Under the pieces are notes generated by a model that was not told the DNA's origin, did no database searches, and saw only the letters and a list, made by a program, of their open reading frames with translations. A DNA stretch of 64,000 nucleotides from Notospermus geniculatus (lineage: Eukaryota; Nemertea; Pilidiophora; Heteronemertea; Lineidae): positions 268,539 to 332,538 of the forward strand of contig NMRB01000392.1 of NCBI GenBank assembly GCA_002633025.1, in the 5' to 3' direction. The position numbers and the translations under genes were made by a program. The stretch's first letter is position 1. Each line of letters opens with the position of its first letter. Shown piece by piece: positions 45,484-56,634 of this stretch.

Positions 45484-45703
45484 TTTATCGCGTACATCCA
45501 AGCCATACAAAACTTCCGATCAGGGTTGAGGAGGGTCCATGTGCCAACTCTTGAATTGGCCAAGAGGGTGTTTGCCCCGATGTTTCATGCAAGGAATCAT
45601 CCAAAATATCAGCGTTTACAGATGGAGGATGTTTCCCTTTGGCTGGCTGTTCCTGATGAACTGAAGGAATTCCTAGATGGGACTGAAAGTGTTGCATTTA
45701 CAG
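45484..45703 (+). CDS. Internal exon of an uncharacterised dispersed family (partial)
   Basis: The open frame reads DFIAYIQAIQNFRSGLRR ... FAPMFHARNHPKYQ ... LAVPDELKEFLDGTESVAF and stops at a perfect donor ACAG|GTAAGC (exon end 45703). The HPKYQ/HPNYH block aligns with the pseudogene at 8548-9455, so both are copies of one family. The left boundary is not fixed. The following intron is filled by TIR elements and a Penelope-like element. The small exon at 49736-49849 might belong, but its phase does not join directly. No stop interrupts the exon. Function unknown. Confidence 0.55.
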
Positions 45704-45803
45704 GTAAGCCTAGCCAGATTTCTTAATCAACGCCCATTTACACTGGCTTAGTCCACCTTCCATTAATTTATGTGCGTCAGCCAATTTTAGTTAAAGTGGG
45801 ATA

Positions 45804-46529
45804 GTAGGGGAGCCAAGCCAGGAAATAGTGAATAAAGGTTGCACAAAAAGATATACAATTGCTGTTAACATCTTTTGGTAGGTATATCTGTTCTACATAA
45901 GAATCGGGAGGACTGCTCGGTCATCTCTCTTGCGAACTCCTGTTATGGCGTTTTGAAATTTTGGTACTGACTTCACCATTGGACTGGTGGACTCAGCTTT
46001 GTACAGGGGTAGGGGGACCAATGTACAGCTAACTTCTGAACGGTTGGATTTAGACCCTATAAATGTATTACCAACAGATATAAATATGGTACCTCTGAAT
46101 CAGCCAAGGATGTTCTTAATTGTGTTTGGCAAGTGGAAATCACTTTTTGGGGTATTTGGTCCCATTTTGCAATTTCTTATTATGTAACAACTGAAAATAT
46201 TTAAGACCATGCTTATTTGATTCACTGTCCCCGTATTTCTATCTGTTAGTAATACATTTATAGGGTCTAAATCCAACCGTTCAGAAGTTAGCTGTACATT
46301 GGTCCCCCTACCCCTGTACAAAGCCGAGTCCACCACTCCAATGGTGAAGTCAGTGCCAAAACTTCAAAACGCTGTAACAGGAGTTCGCAAGAGAAATGAC
46401 CGAGCAGTCCTCCCAATTCTTATATAGAATAGGTATAATACCTACCAAAAAATGTTACGAGCAATTGTATATCTTTTTGTGCAACCTCCAACCCTTATTT
46501 TGCACAATTCTGGCCTTTGGCTCCCCTAC
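45804..46529. mobile_element. TIR element with about 280-bp arms
   Basis: GTAGGGGAGCCAA at the left is inverted at the right, with TA outside (45802-45803 and 46530-46531). Arms are similar over about 280 bp and contain GCTGTACATTGGTCCCCC (right) and its complement (left). It sits in the intron after the exon at 45484-45703. Confidence 0.85.
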
Positions 46530-46585
46530 TAGGACAACTTGGTTGCATGACTGATCTTCTTTCTTCTTCATTTTCCAGCATTACC

Positions 46586-47054
46586 AACTTTCAGCGACAT
46601 GATGACGTCACCCGCGGGACGCGCAGTTCCGTGACGTCGCGACTTTCTACAGTGTACATCTGCCCGCGAAATGCACGCTACAACGGGATAAATTGATCAC
46701 TGCGCCAAACTAACTCACAAACCCCAAAATGCCCCCCTCTAATTTTAAAAGACATCAAAATCACGCCATTTTCAATGGTAAAACCCATTTAAACGGCATG
46801 ATTTTGATGTCTCAACTTCGACTCGAAAATGGAAGTGAGTGAAGTTTGTTGAAATACAGTATTCTTGGTATCAAAATGTTCGTCAGAATTCAATTTTAAA
46901 ATTAGAGGGGGGCATTTTGGAGTTTGTGAGTAATTTTGACGCAGTGATTTATCCCGTTGTACCGTGCATTCCGCGAGCAGATGTACACTGTAGAAAGTCG
47001 CGACGTCACGGGACTGCGCATCCCGCGGGTGACGCCATCATGTCGCTGAAAGTT
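46586..47054. mobile_element. Foldback-type element, 469 bp
   Basis: AACTTTCAGCGACATGATG at the left is inverted at the right. Arms of about 180 bp are rich in GACGTC and CCCGCGG (TCACCCGCGGGA). The centre is a second inverted pair (GACATCAAAATCA / TGATTTTGATGTC). Non-coding. Confidence 0.85.
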
Positions 47055-47362
47055 GCAACCGGAACACCGGGACCAAATCCTGCGAGATATTGCGAGACTT
47101 GGGTTTGGGATTTAGTCCCGGAGGAAAAATCACCGCCGCCATCTTGAATATCTTATTGCGCCCCCACCTATAGTTGGGATAGTGATGCGGCGACCGAACC
47201 ACCTGGATCTACTTTCGGACTACTTTGACTCATCCACTAGAAGATATAGTTCGGTGAAACTCATCACTTTTGTGTCGAAAAAGAACCTAACGATGGCAGT
47301 TTTGGGTTAATTTAATACAATATGACACGCAAAAGTGAATTTTACTACGATTTTGCGAGTTA

Positions 47363-48189
47363 NNNNNNNNNNNNNNNNNNNNNNNNNNNNNNNNNNNNNN
47401 NNNNNNNNNNNNNNNNNNNNNNNNNNNNNNNNNNNNNNNNNNNNNNNNNNNNNNNNNNNNNNNNNNNNNNNNNNNNNNNNNNNNNNNNNNNNNNNNNNNN
47501 NNNNNNNNNNNNNNNNNNNNNNNNNNNNNNNNNNNNNNNNNNNNNNNNNNNNNNNNNNNNNNNNNNNNNNNNNNNNNNNNNNNNNNNNNNNNNNNNNNNN
47601 NNNNNNNNNNNNNNNNNNNNNNNNNNNNNNNNNNNNNNNNNNNNNNNNNNNNNNNNNNNNNNNNNNNNNNNNNNNNNNNNNNNNNNNNNNNNNNNNNNNN
47701 NNNNNNNNNNNNNNNNNNNNNNNNNNNNNNNNNNNNNNNNNNNNNNNNNNNNNNNNNNNNNNNNNNNNNNNNNNNNNNNNNNNNNNNNNNNNNNNNNNNN
47801 NNNNNNNNNNNNNNNNNNNNNNNNNNNNNNNNNNNNNNNNNNNNNNNNNNNNNNNNNNNNNNNNNNNNNNNNNNNNNNNNNNNNNNNNNNNNNNNNNNNN
47901 NNNNNNNNNNNNNNNNNNNNNNNNNNNNNNNNNNNNNNNNNNNNNNNNNNNNNNNNNNNNNNNNNNNNNNNNNNNNNNNNNNNNNNNNNNNNNNNNNNNN
48001 NNNNNNNNNNNNNNNNNNNNNNNNNNNNNNNNNNNNNNNNNNNNNNNNNNNNNNNNNNNNNNNNNNNNNNNNNNNNNNNNNNNNNNNNNNNNNNNNNNNN
48101 NNNNNNNNNNNNNNNNNNNNNNNNNNNNNNNNNNNNNNNNNNNNNNNNNNNNNNNNNNNNNNNNNNNNNNNNNNNNNNNNNNNNNNNNN
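47363..48189. other. Assembly gap (827 N)
   Basis: The bases are unknown. It removes most of the C-terminal half of the Penelope-like element. Frames that run through the Ns carry no information. Confidence 1.
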
Positions 48190-49370
48190 TTCTCTTGAGT
48201 TCGAATGGTGAGTACATCCAAGAATGGTAGCTGGCGGTCCTGCTCTGGTTCCATAGTGAATTTGATCCTGCCATGTTGTGAGTTGAGGTGATTAAGTAAT
48301 CCTGATGGGTCATCTTCAACACGTATCATAGCGAACACATCGTCAACTTTCCTGAACCAACACATTGGTGTGACTGGTGAGTTTGAGGGAGCCTTTTTCT
48401 CGAAGTCTGACATGAAGATTTCAGTTATAATCGGAGAAAGCGGGGAGCCCATAGGTAATCCATTGATCTGCTCGAAAACCTTTTCACCTCAGGTGAAATA
48501 TGTTGATTCGATGCTAAGCTCTAGCAGGCCAATGATACTGTCAGCACTCAGGGTGGTGTCCATGGTTGGTTTTAGTTCGATCACTTTATGACTGATGGTT
48601 GCGATGGCTTCATCACGGGGGACGCTTGTGAAGAGATCGACAACATCATAACTGACTAGTTTTCCACTGGGGTCAAGTTCGGAAATCTTTGTCACGAGGT
48701 CTTTGGAGTCTTTGACATATGAGGGTGCCTCCTTGCCCAGGGGGGCCAGTAGTCCAGCAATGTATTGTGCAGTGTTGTAGTGTACACTCCCTTTACTGCA
48801 GACGAGTAGTCTAGCCTTGACCGGGTCTTTGTGGATTTTTATGGTGGCACGGGCATAAGGAGCTGTGGCGTTGGTGATGTTCAGACGGTTGTGAAGTTTT
48901 TGATCAATTTCTCCATTTTCTCTCAAGCGTTTCAACGTCTCTTTGAGTTTGCATTCCAGGGATTTTGTGGGGTCCTTTTTGCACATGCGGTAGGTGCTAG
49001 TGTCAGCCAGCATCTTGTCAACCATGCAGTCGTAATCCTTAGTGTCAATGATGACAGTAGCCTGGCCTTTGTCAGCTGGTACGATTGTGATTTGGTCATC
49101 CCTTTTGAGTTCACGGATGGCTTTTTTCTCATTGGTTGTGATGTTGGACTTTTGTGGTTTGGCTTTCTCGAGTACCTCTGCAATCTGGTGTCGTAAATAG
49201 TCCACTTTTCCTGCTGGTGCTAGCTGTTGGAGGCCGCACTCAATGTTGGCGATGAAGTCATCATGATTTTGACGGGGACGTGTAGGGACAAACTTGAGGC
49301 CTTTGCTGAGGACGGATTCTTGATCTTTGGTTAGTTGCTTGGAACTAAGGTTCACTACTGTCTTAGAGGG
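48190..49370 (-). pseudogene. Penelope-like retroelement reverse transcriptase, partial
   Basis: The minus-strand frame starts near 49370 (VVNLSSKQLTKDQESVLSKG). It shows the Penelope-type RT order: VPADKGQATVII, a palm block RLLVCSKGS, SYDVVDLFTSVP, a premature TGA at 48489-48491, then GLPMGSPLSP. The active-site box reads FRKVDDVF, where the family usually has Y before V. LPFLDV follows, and the frame enters the gap. The TGA is in frame, and the sequence either side is otherwise open. The endonuclease (GIY-YIG) part, if present, would be in or beyond the gap. No ends can be defined. Confidence 0.9.
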
Positions 49371-49735
49371 TCATACCTAATGCCTACAATCACATAATTG
49401 CCAAACTGGACAATTAGCTGCTACAGCCTGTGATTCCGCAGTTTTTTCCCTTGGACTTTTATCCATATGTTTGTCTAATGCTTAGAAAAAAACAGTATGT
49501 ATTTTGTCTAATGTTTGCCTAATGCTTAAAGAAACAGTGTGGTATTTATGCTTCCTCTCCCCTTGTGCTATTCACTTGTACACAGGACTACGGCCAGGGT
49601 ACACTGGTTGAAACGTTGTGTTTCTAAAATAAATGTAGATAGAGTAACCAAAGAATTCTCTCATGTTTAGTTTCACCTATCTAAAATGTCACTCAAAGAA
49701 CTTATAAAATTATAACTTCAACATTAACTTTTCAG
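49371..49735. other. No gene seen
   Basis: The short repeats GTTTGTCTAATGCTTA and GTTTGCCTAATGCTTAA are adjacent at about 49468-49528. No exon. Confidence 0.4.
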
Positions 49736-49849
49736 GTCAAAGATAAAGTTCAAGTATACACTAGGAGTGGTCAACCTAAACGACGACATCGTTCAAATGA
49801 GACCGAGATAGACCGAGACATCCTGGAACGTGTATTGGCTACGTCATAA
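49736..49849 (+). CDS. Possible 3' terminal exon (37 aa)
   Basis: ATTAACTTTTCAG|GTCAAAG is a good acceptor. The frame that follows is basic, VQVYTRSGQPKRRHRSNE then RDILERVLATS, and ends TAA at 49847. It could be the last exon of the family whose exon lies at 45484-45703, but a direct join is out of phase, so another exon must lie between. Weak, based on splice signal and composition only. Confidence 0.3.
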   Translation, partial: VKDKVQVYTRSGQPKRRHRSNETEIDRDILERVLATS

Positions 49850-50689
49850 AGACTACGCCACTACCCCTGGAAGCTTTCGCATGAATATTGCATTTGACCC
49901 ACATCGGGAAATCAATGTACCAATCAGAGCCCTCCTGAGATTTGCCTGTTAACCTCGCCTTCAGGTTTTGGCATGATACCAACTAAATAGTCCGAACGTC
50001 TGACTTGTATTGCTATTTTTAGAATCTGCTGGACGCTAATACAGAGTCAGATGATGAGTAACCGAAGAACCAGATTTTGGTTCTACGTCATCAGCATGAT
50101 CAGATCACGGATTGGTGGTTTCCGTATCACGTGACCTCAAACTGTAACGATGGCGATGCTGTGCATTCGCTGATTCGGCTTTTCGAGAGGAATATTTTTC
50201 GTGATTTTGATAACAAATTGCGGTTTTCTTAATGTTTGTCTGGCTAAAAGTGAACAGAGAGCGTGATTGCGAGTGTTGCTGGTTGAAACAGCAAGTAAAA
50301 TGCCTGAAAGCAGCGTTGTCAAGTGATACGATTGCGTGCACTAAATGTATTCAAAACACGACCTGGAGATGGACGGACCAATCAAAATAGACCCCCCCCC
50401 GCGACAGGCTTCATCTGACTCTTGTTGCGGCCGTCAGTTCTGCAAATGAGCAACAGGAGGCAATGTTCGGACTACCAACTAAACTCTTCAGTAGGACAAT
50501 CTACTTGCGCATCAACTGTGAACGAGGTAACAGGAAACAATTTGGCGAATGCTACAGAATGGCAGCGAGCGATTCGCGATTTCAAGGCCTAATTTGCCGG
50601 ATTCAGAGCTTGAATCCGCTGCAACGACAGGCAAGGAATACTTTTATTTATGGAAACAATGTACTCGTGTGTACAAAAATGGGAAGCAG
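49850..50689. other. No gene seen
   Basis: A C-run lies near 50391-50400. The open frames 50105-50341 (minus) and 50463-50750 (plus) have no motif; the second crosses the TIR boundary at 50690. Confidence 0.45.
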
Positions 50690-50958
50690 CCACAGGCGCT
50701 CGTGGCGACACACAACGGCACACACTAAAATATATAATATGAAAGGCTAACTAATCGACAGTAATGCCACACGTTCAGAGGTCTCAAACGTAACTATCAA
50801 ATCGTCAATTGTCAAACCGAAATACTCATTGTATTCCATGGAGCATCCACTTTACGATGTACCGCAGATTCTTTTGAAATAAAGTTGTTATATATCGAAA
50901 ATCAGCACTTTATTTCCACTCACTCACTCCGGCTGTTAAGTATCGCAGTCAACAATGA
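50690..50958. repeat. Left terminal inverted repeat of the PIF1-PHD element
   Basis: Reverse complement of 56360-56628 at roughly 95% by eye. Weaker similarity may continue to about 51000. It contains CATTGTATTCCATGGAGCAT and ACTCACTCCGGCTGTTAAG. Confidence 0.9.
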
Positions 50959-51232
50959 AATAATACAATCTGGATAAATTGCTGTGGTCGTCGTTTCACC
51001 ACTCCTTTCTGCCCATGAATGACACCGAAGAGCAGACGAATTGCACTTGACGAGGACAATCAGCGGTTTTTGTTACCGGTATTATTTTATATCTTATCTC
51101 GTTTCATTGTATTGCACAACATGGTTTCATACGAATTTTTGGGCCTTTACATGGCATAGTTATCTAATAGTTCGCCGATAAATAAAGCAAGTGTGGGCAC
51201 ACAGAACTTTATCTGTAGAAAGTGTTCTCAGT

Positions 51233-54200
51233 ATGATGAACGAGGTGGAAGACGGGGTGCGAGCTGAGGTTCAGCAGCCACAGACGAATCGGGAGACGAA
51301 TCCAGCAAAATTGCCAAGTATCTCATGGTAAGAAAAATCCGAGTGTTTATTATAATTAGAAAGCGGTACATTTATTATATCTTTTTTTCTGAGAACCATG
51401 ACACCCCGCTTACCCCGTATTACGCCTGGCTGCGCAATTTGGTACATTTATGGTACGTCAACGATCAAAACTATCCCCTTTGCAGTTGAACCACAATCAA
51501 TCCTCCAATCCGCATCCTGAGAATCTTAGGTCATTTACGGTCGTACCCTCCCTCAATGAACCAAGCACGAGTAGGGGAGACGGTTGTGAAGACCGTGGGT
51601 GCGAGGATGACTGCTCCGTGGACCATTGCTGCGCGATTTAAGTTGCCTGTACACGATTCAGACTCCCCCACGTTGTTCATAACATACCTAACTCCCGCTC
51701 TGACGTCCGCTACGCCTACTTTTTGCAATTTGGGCAAATCCATTTTTGACATTTTCCCAAGGAACCTTCTATCACACCAACGCAGCTATAATGGAACCAT
51801 AATTGGCATGGCCCATCGCATCCTACTGCTCCGTGGTCGCAGCTTTTCTTACAAATGCCACATGGCCAGGAATCTGGAAAGATTTTTAATAAAACACACT
51901 CATGACTAAACACATGCATAGGCTACCGTACAGGAAAATTAGAAGGTGGCGTGGGGCACTACGGCGAGCGAACTGGCTGTTAAGTGTATCACCACGGAAA
52001 TTAAGCATTTTAAGCATTTGTTTTCTTTCAAATTGTATCAACCTGCAAATTTTAAAAGCACTTACCACTCTGATCTTGCATTTCAACAGCAACATTTATC
52101 GCATCTGTTAACGCCTTCGCTATTTCTGATTTGTTTTTTTTTCTTCTGCATCTTCACACCATAAATTTCACAGATTTCAAGCAAATCAGGTTTGGTAAAG
52201 TTATTGGCCAGAAAAATCCTTGTCGCTCGCCAGTTCCGACTGAAGTCGGCAGTGGCTGACCTTTCTGTTGGCACTCGTGTCATCTCTTATATATCGGCTA
52301 TCTTGAACGCATCCGGTTTCCTCTTATGGGCGGAAATTTTGATTTGTTTCCTATGCGCTTCCTCCTTTTGTATCTTTTTTTTCTCTCATGTAGCCTTTGG
52401 TGAACCATTTACCTGCCATGTTTATGTATTTCGTGAGGACATCTCTAAAAAGTAAATCAGTTTGGGCAGTATCCACATTACAGTCGGAAAACAATTGGCG
52501 CCAACAGTCCGTTATTTCAACATCATTGATCGTCACATTCCATAGAAAGTGTATGAAGTGTTCTCCATGTAAATTCAGTGCTGCCTCATTTTCTTTTGCT
52601 CTTATGGCACTGTCTAGTTTCATGAAGAAAAAAAGGCTTCATCCGTTATCGTTATGTTCACCAAGCTTCCTTGGATATTCTGGCGCCTTTTGGTTTCTTC
52701 TAAGGAAGCACTATCCGAGGAATTTTCCAATAAGAATTCGGATGCGGTCAGGTATTCCAAAAGTTCAACTTTCAACAGCCTCTCGTCAAGAATACCATCT
52801 TTTCCTTGTTTCAATAAATTTCTTCTCACTATATTTCTCTGCCCATGGAGCAGTGTACTGACTGCCCAGCCCCCTGCGAATTTTGCCTCTTCCACCATCC
52901 GGGTTTGAAAATGCTTTTCCTTGTTTTTTTTTATTCGTCCTGTGTTTTGTTTCTTATCTCCTCAGCAGCTCTATGCAATATTTCCTTCCTCAGTTCCGTG
53001 TAGAGCATAAATGCCACGTTACTTTCCTGAGGAGTTAGTTCGTTAAGCTGACTATGTCTAAATAATTGGCATGTCAGGTTTGTGACCTCTTCACCCGAAA
53101 AAACTGGTGGCAATCCCTGTAAAAATTGGCAAGTCTCTTTTGCGGCTCTTTCGGGAGGAGACACTCCAATTTGCTCCACACTTTGTTGCAAAATCGTTGA
53201 ACTCTTTGAAACTTTCCCCCTAGATATTCAATGGCCAAGTTAAGTTCCCATTGGTTTTTCGTTTCCGGGTTGGGTTTCGACATCTCTGATTATCTTCATG
53301 ATATCAAGGTTATCTGGAACTCCTTTCTTGGTTTCTTCCTCATCATCAATGTCATCAGTGTCTATATCATAAACATCGTCGTTGTCATCGTCTTCCTTTC
53401 GGTGATCTTCCCTTGGAATGTTCACTTCTGTAAGAGCATCAAGTGGTTCAGCGGATTTAGGCCTGCAACATGACAGGTCTTCTTTCAAAATTGCCGAGGG
53501 TTCGCAATAGAATTCCTCCACAGATGCACTTTGCGGCGGAATATTCTGCTGGGAGAAATTCAAAACACGTAAGCCTTTTTTGGATGTTGCTCTTACCACT
53601 CCCACAGCAACCTGGCCGGGCTTGGTCATCCCCCGACAGTCCACGAGAACTCGGTCAAGCGTGATTCCCTGCGCCTTGCGGACAGTCATGGCATATGCAT
53701 GACGAAGGGGCAATTAAAAACCCGCCGAACTACGCCACGACGTGGCGCTGTCACTGTAAGACCCGGAAGTCCTATTTTCTAACAGTATTTCCATTTACTT
53801 CTTGCCCCAGAATAAACAACTCTCTTTGGTTCAATTTTGATTAAATTACACTGCCCTATTTCATGTTCAAAGTTGTCCATATATTAATTATCACTGCTCT
53901 GTTTTGTCAGGAATACCACAGGATGCTAATATTGACAACGTCTTTGGGGAAAATTTGCACGGAAAATTGTGTAGAAAAATGTACACATGTTTTGACGGCG
54001 CGACGTCAACAGCGAGAAAAGTGACGTCAGTACGTCATTCGGGTCTTATACTTGCTGCGCCATCTGCAGTCTTGCGGGCTCCCCATTGCATCCTCGTTGC
54101 AACATCTTGTTTGGTCAAGGGGCAATAGGTCGAAAATCGTCTTTTCTTTATTTCAGTTTGGTGAAGCATTCCGTCAAAGAGCACTGTTACATGGTCGTCA

Positions 54201-55107
54201 TGCAATTCCTTAACTTCACCGCATTTTCCGTTTACGAGCTTCCCTGAGATGTTCTGCAGGAGCATTACTCTAACACCAACTTTCAATGGCAGTTCGGCAA
54301 CTGCAGGGCCTTTGAATCTTGCCATGTTCCCGTAATTTTCCGATTTGTATATGTATTCTGGACCTGCAAATACATGTAAACCAAAAATGTATCAATTGTT
54401 AATTTATAACTTGATGATGCAATCGGCCAATTTCTTCGTGAGTACCGAGATGATGATGCGGTACTGACTGAGGCCTAAGCTTTCGCCAGGAACTGCTATG
54501 TTAAATCAATATCAATTATTTTTCAGGATGCAAAGCCACCTCCAGTCAGGAAATGGTTATCTGCCAATATCGAAGCAAGATCTACATGCTAAATATTTGT
54601 CAGAGGCTGCAGAACCCCATCTACCATTTCATACATTTTGCGACATTGTTCAAAGGTAGGTTTATTCCAACCAGCGTTTTGTATACCAGGTAACAAAAAA
54701 TGTACACACGTTGTTCGTTCCTGCCAGAAATGTAATTTATTTACTTATTTATTTATTTGTTAGTGTGGTACAGCACTACTTAGAAACGTTTAATTTCCGA
54801 CAGGTACTTTCCTACGGCAAAGACTACCCGGAAAACCACGGGAACAGTGATCACAGATGGAACACAAGCTTTCATGAGATCTGGCTCAGATTGTCTGAAA
54901 TATGTAGATAACGGACGAATTAATACAGGACGAAGTTATCACGAAGTTAACCTGCAACTAAATGACGCCCCGTGGTCATGCCCCCGTGCCTTACCTCCAA
55001 GGCTGTTTCAAGAATTTTTTTTATTTGAAGATTCCAGTGATTGGATATGCCCAATGCTGGCAGAAATGATTTTTAAAATAAAAATTCGTACCTATGAACG
55101 GTTGTAA
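51233..55107 (+). CDS. Possible three-exon gene on the opposite strand of the PIF1-PHD element
   Basis: Candidate exons are 51233-51327 (MMNEVEDGVRAEVQQPQ), 54527-54655 (HLQSGNGYLPISKQDLHAK) and 54804-55107 (TGTVITDGTQAFMRSGSD). Borders are ATG|GTAAG ... TTTCAG|G, AAAG|GTAGG ... GACAG|G. Phases agree throughout, giving 175 residues and a TAA at 55105. AAAATAAAAA lies at the end. I recognise no domain. The first intron would span the 3' half of the minus-strand gene, which is unusual. The last exon overlaps a minus exon by 16 bp. Chance agreement of two junctions is possible. If real, it is the element's second protein and a candidate for the missing transposase partner. Confidence 0.35.
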
Positions 55108-56151
55108 GTCCCACATGGTGACGGATGCTTTTTTTTTGAAGACTTCAGACTCGAAGATGAATTCTCCCTCGTCATCATATCCTGGTACTGGGGGTAACTG
55201 TCGCATGTCTCCCGATAAAATCACGACAATTCCTCCGAAATATTCGTTCAGTTCCCCTCGCGCAATTTGACAAATAGCGTTTAATTTATTGAATGTGGCT
55301 GCTGAAATCATCGATACCTCATCGATGACGAGGTATTCTGCAGAGGCGATGCGTTTCACTTCGTCCTCATCTTTACTCCTCTCTATTCTCTCCTCCATTT
55401 CCTGTACGGAATATCTGTTGTCCAAGAGACAAGCGTAAGTGTGTAGAGTTGTCCCAAAAGGCACACCTTTTTCCATTAAATTTGCCGCCGCTTTTCCAGT
55501 TGATGCAATAGTGACGACCTTCTGCAAAAATAGTATCAATGTATACATGTATGTGATATTTTTTTATAATTCCAGTGTGATTATTAGACGGGTTCTGCCT
55601 GAAGACTGTTTAGACTGAAGACTGCTGCCGATTCCAAAAATTATATTCCCGGGCTCTTTAAAACGCCACGACGGGCGGAGCTACCTTTTTCGGGGGAGGG
55701 GATCGTCACAGAAAGAACTTTCAAACAAAGATCGTGAAAAGAAGGACACGGTAAGATTCATAGTCACCATTTTGGGGGGGGGGTTAAATATCCTTGGGGG
55801 ATGGGTAAAAGGCCATACTTTTGTAGTTGATGGGTCAACAACAGCGAGGGCGAACTGAGACGCGAGTGAAAGACAGTGCGGTTTCGCCATGTCCTTGCAT
55901 GTGCCACGTTCAGGGTGGTAACGTGAGTATTCAATATGTAGACCAGTAAGGGACCAGTACTTCACTATAATGTTAGGTTTTCTTGATAATGATATTAGTA
56001 CATTGATTTCATCACATACCTTATCCTCTTTGACATGTTTGAGCAATGACCGCACAAGCCCGACAAGAATCGTGGTCTTCCCGGTTCCTGGTGGTCCGGT
56101 AATTAGCAGGTGGTGCCCTTGAAGGGCAATGGCTAAAACCTTTTCCTCCAT
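51716..56151 (-). pseudogene. PIF1-family helicase with C-terminal PHD finger, spliced, broken
   Basis: Exon 56020-56151 starts MEEKVLAIALQ and has the Walker A motif GPPGTGKTT. Exon 55092-55521 joins in phase: STGKAA (motif Ia), VIDEVSM (motif II), LSGDMRQLPPV (III). The next part, from 54363, has VGVRVMLLQNISGKLVNGKCG, then PLRHAYAMTVRKAQGITLD (motif V) and a motif VI-like GQVAVGVVRATS. Downstream are an acidic stretch and helical blocks. A SAP-like FTKPDLLEICEIYGV follows, then exon 51716-51873, a C4HC3 PHD finger (CGIC...CDGPC...FHYSC...WICPNC). Such helicases unwind 5'-to-3'. The region usually holding motif IV is absent between 55091 and 54364. A MITE splits motif V's exon at 53716-54084. 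Slips occur near 52625 (poly-T) and 52127 (poly-A), possibly near 53250. Not functional as read. Confidence 0.85.
53716..54084. mobile_element. MITE inserted in the helicase coding region
   Basis: CCCGCCGAACTACGCCACGA at the left and the inverted partner near 54040-54075 (GGGTCTTATACTTGCTGCGCC) are imperfect TIRs. ATT flanks it (53713-53715 and 54085-54087). The helicase frame stops exactly at one side and resumes in phase at the other, so the insertion is later than the element. Confidence 0.8.
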
Positions 56152-56359
56152 TTTCTTTTTGAGTGACGTGTTCGTTTTTCAGAGGTAGTGACGTGTGGGG
56201 CCTAGGTTTGTGATACGTCACACTCGCCTACCCTGGCTTCATCGCTTCTCCGCGCGTCGTCTCCGAGGTGTTCGTTTGAAAGCCCGGGTGAGTGGGAGGC
56301 GACTCCAATGAAAACCGACAACCACAACACCAGATTTACTCAGATTGCTGTTTCCAAAT

Positions 56360-56628
56360 TTCATTGTTGACTGCGATACTTAACAGCCGGAGTGAGTGAG
56401 TGGAAATAAAGTGCCGATTTTCGATATATAACAACTTTATTTCAAAAAAATCTGCGGTACATCGTAAAGCGGATGCTCCATGGAATACAATGAGTATTTC
56501 GGTTTGAAAATTGATGATTTGATAGTTACGTTTGAGACCTCTGAACGTGGCATTACTGTCGATTAGTTAGCCTTTCATATTATATATTTTAGTGTGTTGC
56601 CGTTGAGTGTCGCCACGAGCGCCTGTGG
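56360..56628. repeat. Right terminal inverted repeat of the PIF1-PHD element
   Basis: Partner of 50690-50958. It should contain the promoter for the minus-strand helicase gene, whose first exon starts at 56151. Confidence 0.9.
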
Positions 56629-56634
56629 AAGCAG

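Larger units (their letters stand above)
50690..56628 (-). mobile_element. TIR element encoding a PIF1 helicase-PHD protein
   Basis: CCACAGGCGCTCGTGGCGAC at 50690 is inverted at the right end (56628). The inverted repeats run about 269 bp (50690-50958 and 56360-56628) with only a handful of differences and short indels. The direct repeat AAGCAG stands on both sides (50684-50689 and 56629-56634). Each TIR contains GGAAATAAAG and GAAATAAAGTTG in opposite orientation, possible polyadenylation signals for genes reading outward either way. Inside are a degenerate PIF1-PHD gene (minus), a possible three-exon gene (plus) and a later MITE. The near-identity of the TIRs argues for a fairly young insertion. 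I cannot match PIF1 plus PHD, a 6-bp target and these ends to a named superfamily. Confidence 0.85.

Noticed and set aside
47307-48452. Long open frames through the N block at 47363-48189 and likewise 12116-12224
   Set aside because: Ns are translated as X without stops, so these frames are artefacts; only the Penelope-like part outside the gap is real.
53904-54128. Plus-strand frame after a good acceptor (TTTTGTCAG) as another exon of the opposite-strand gene
   Set aside because: It lies inside the MITE at 53716-54084 and its phase does not fit either neighbour.
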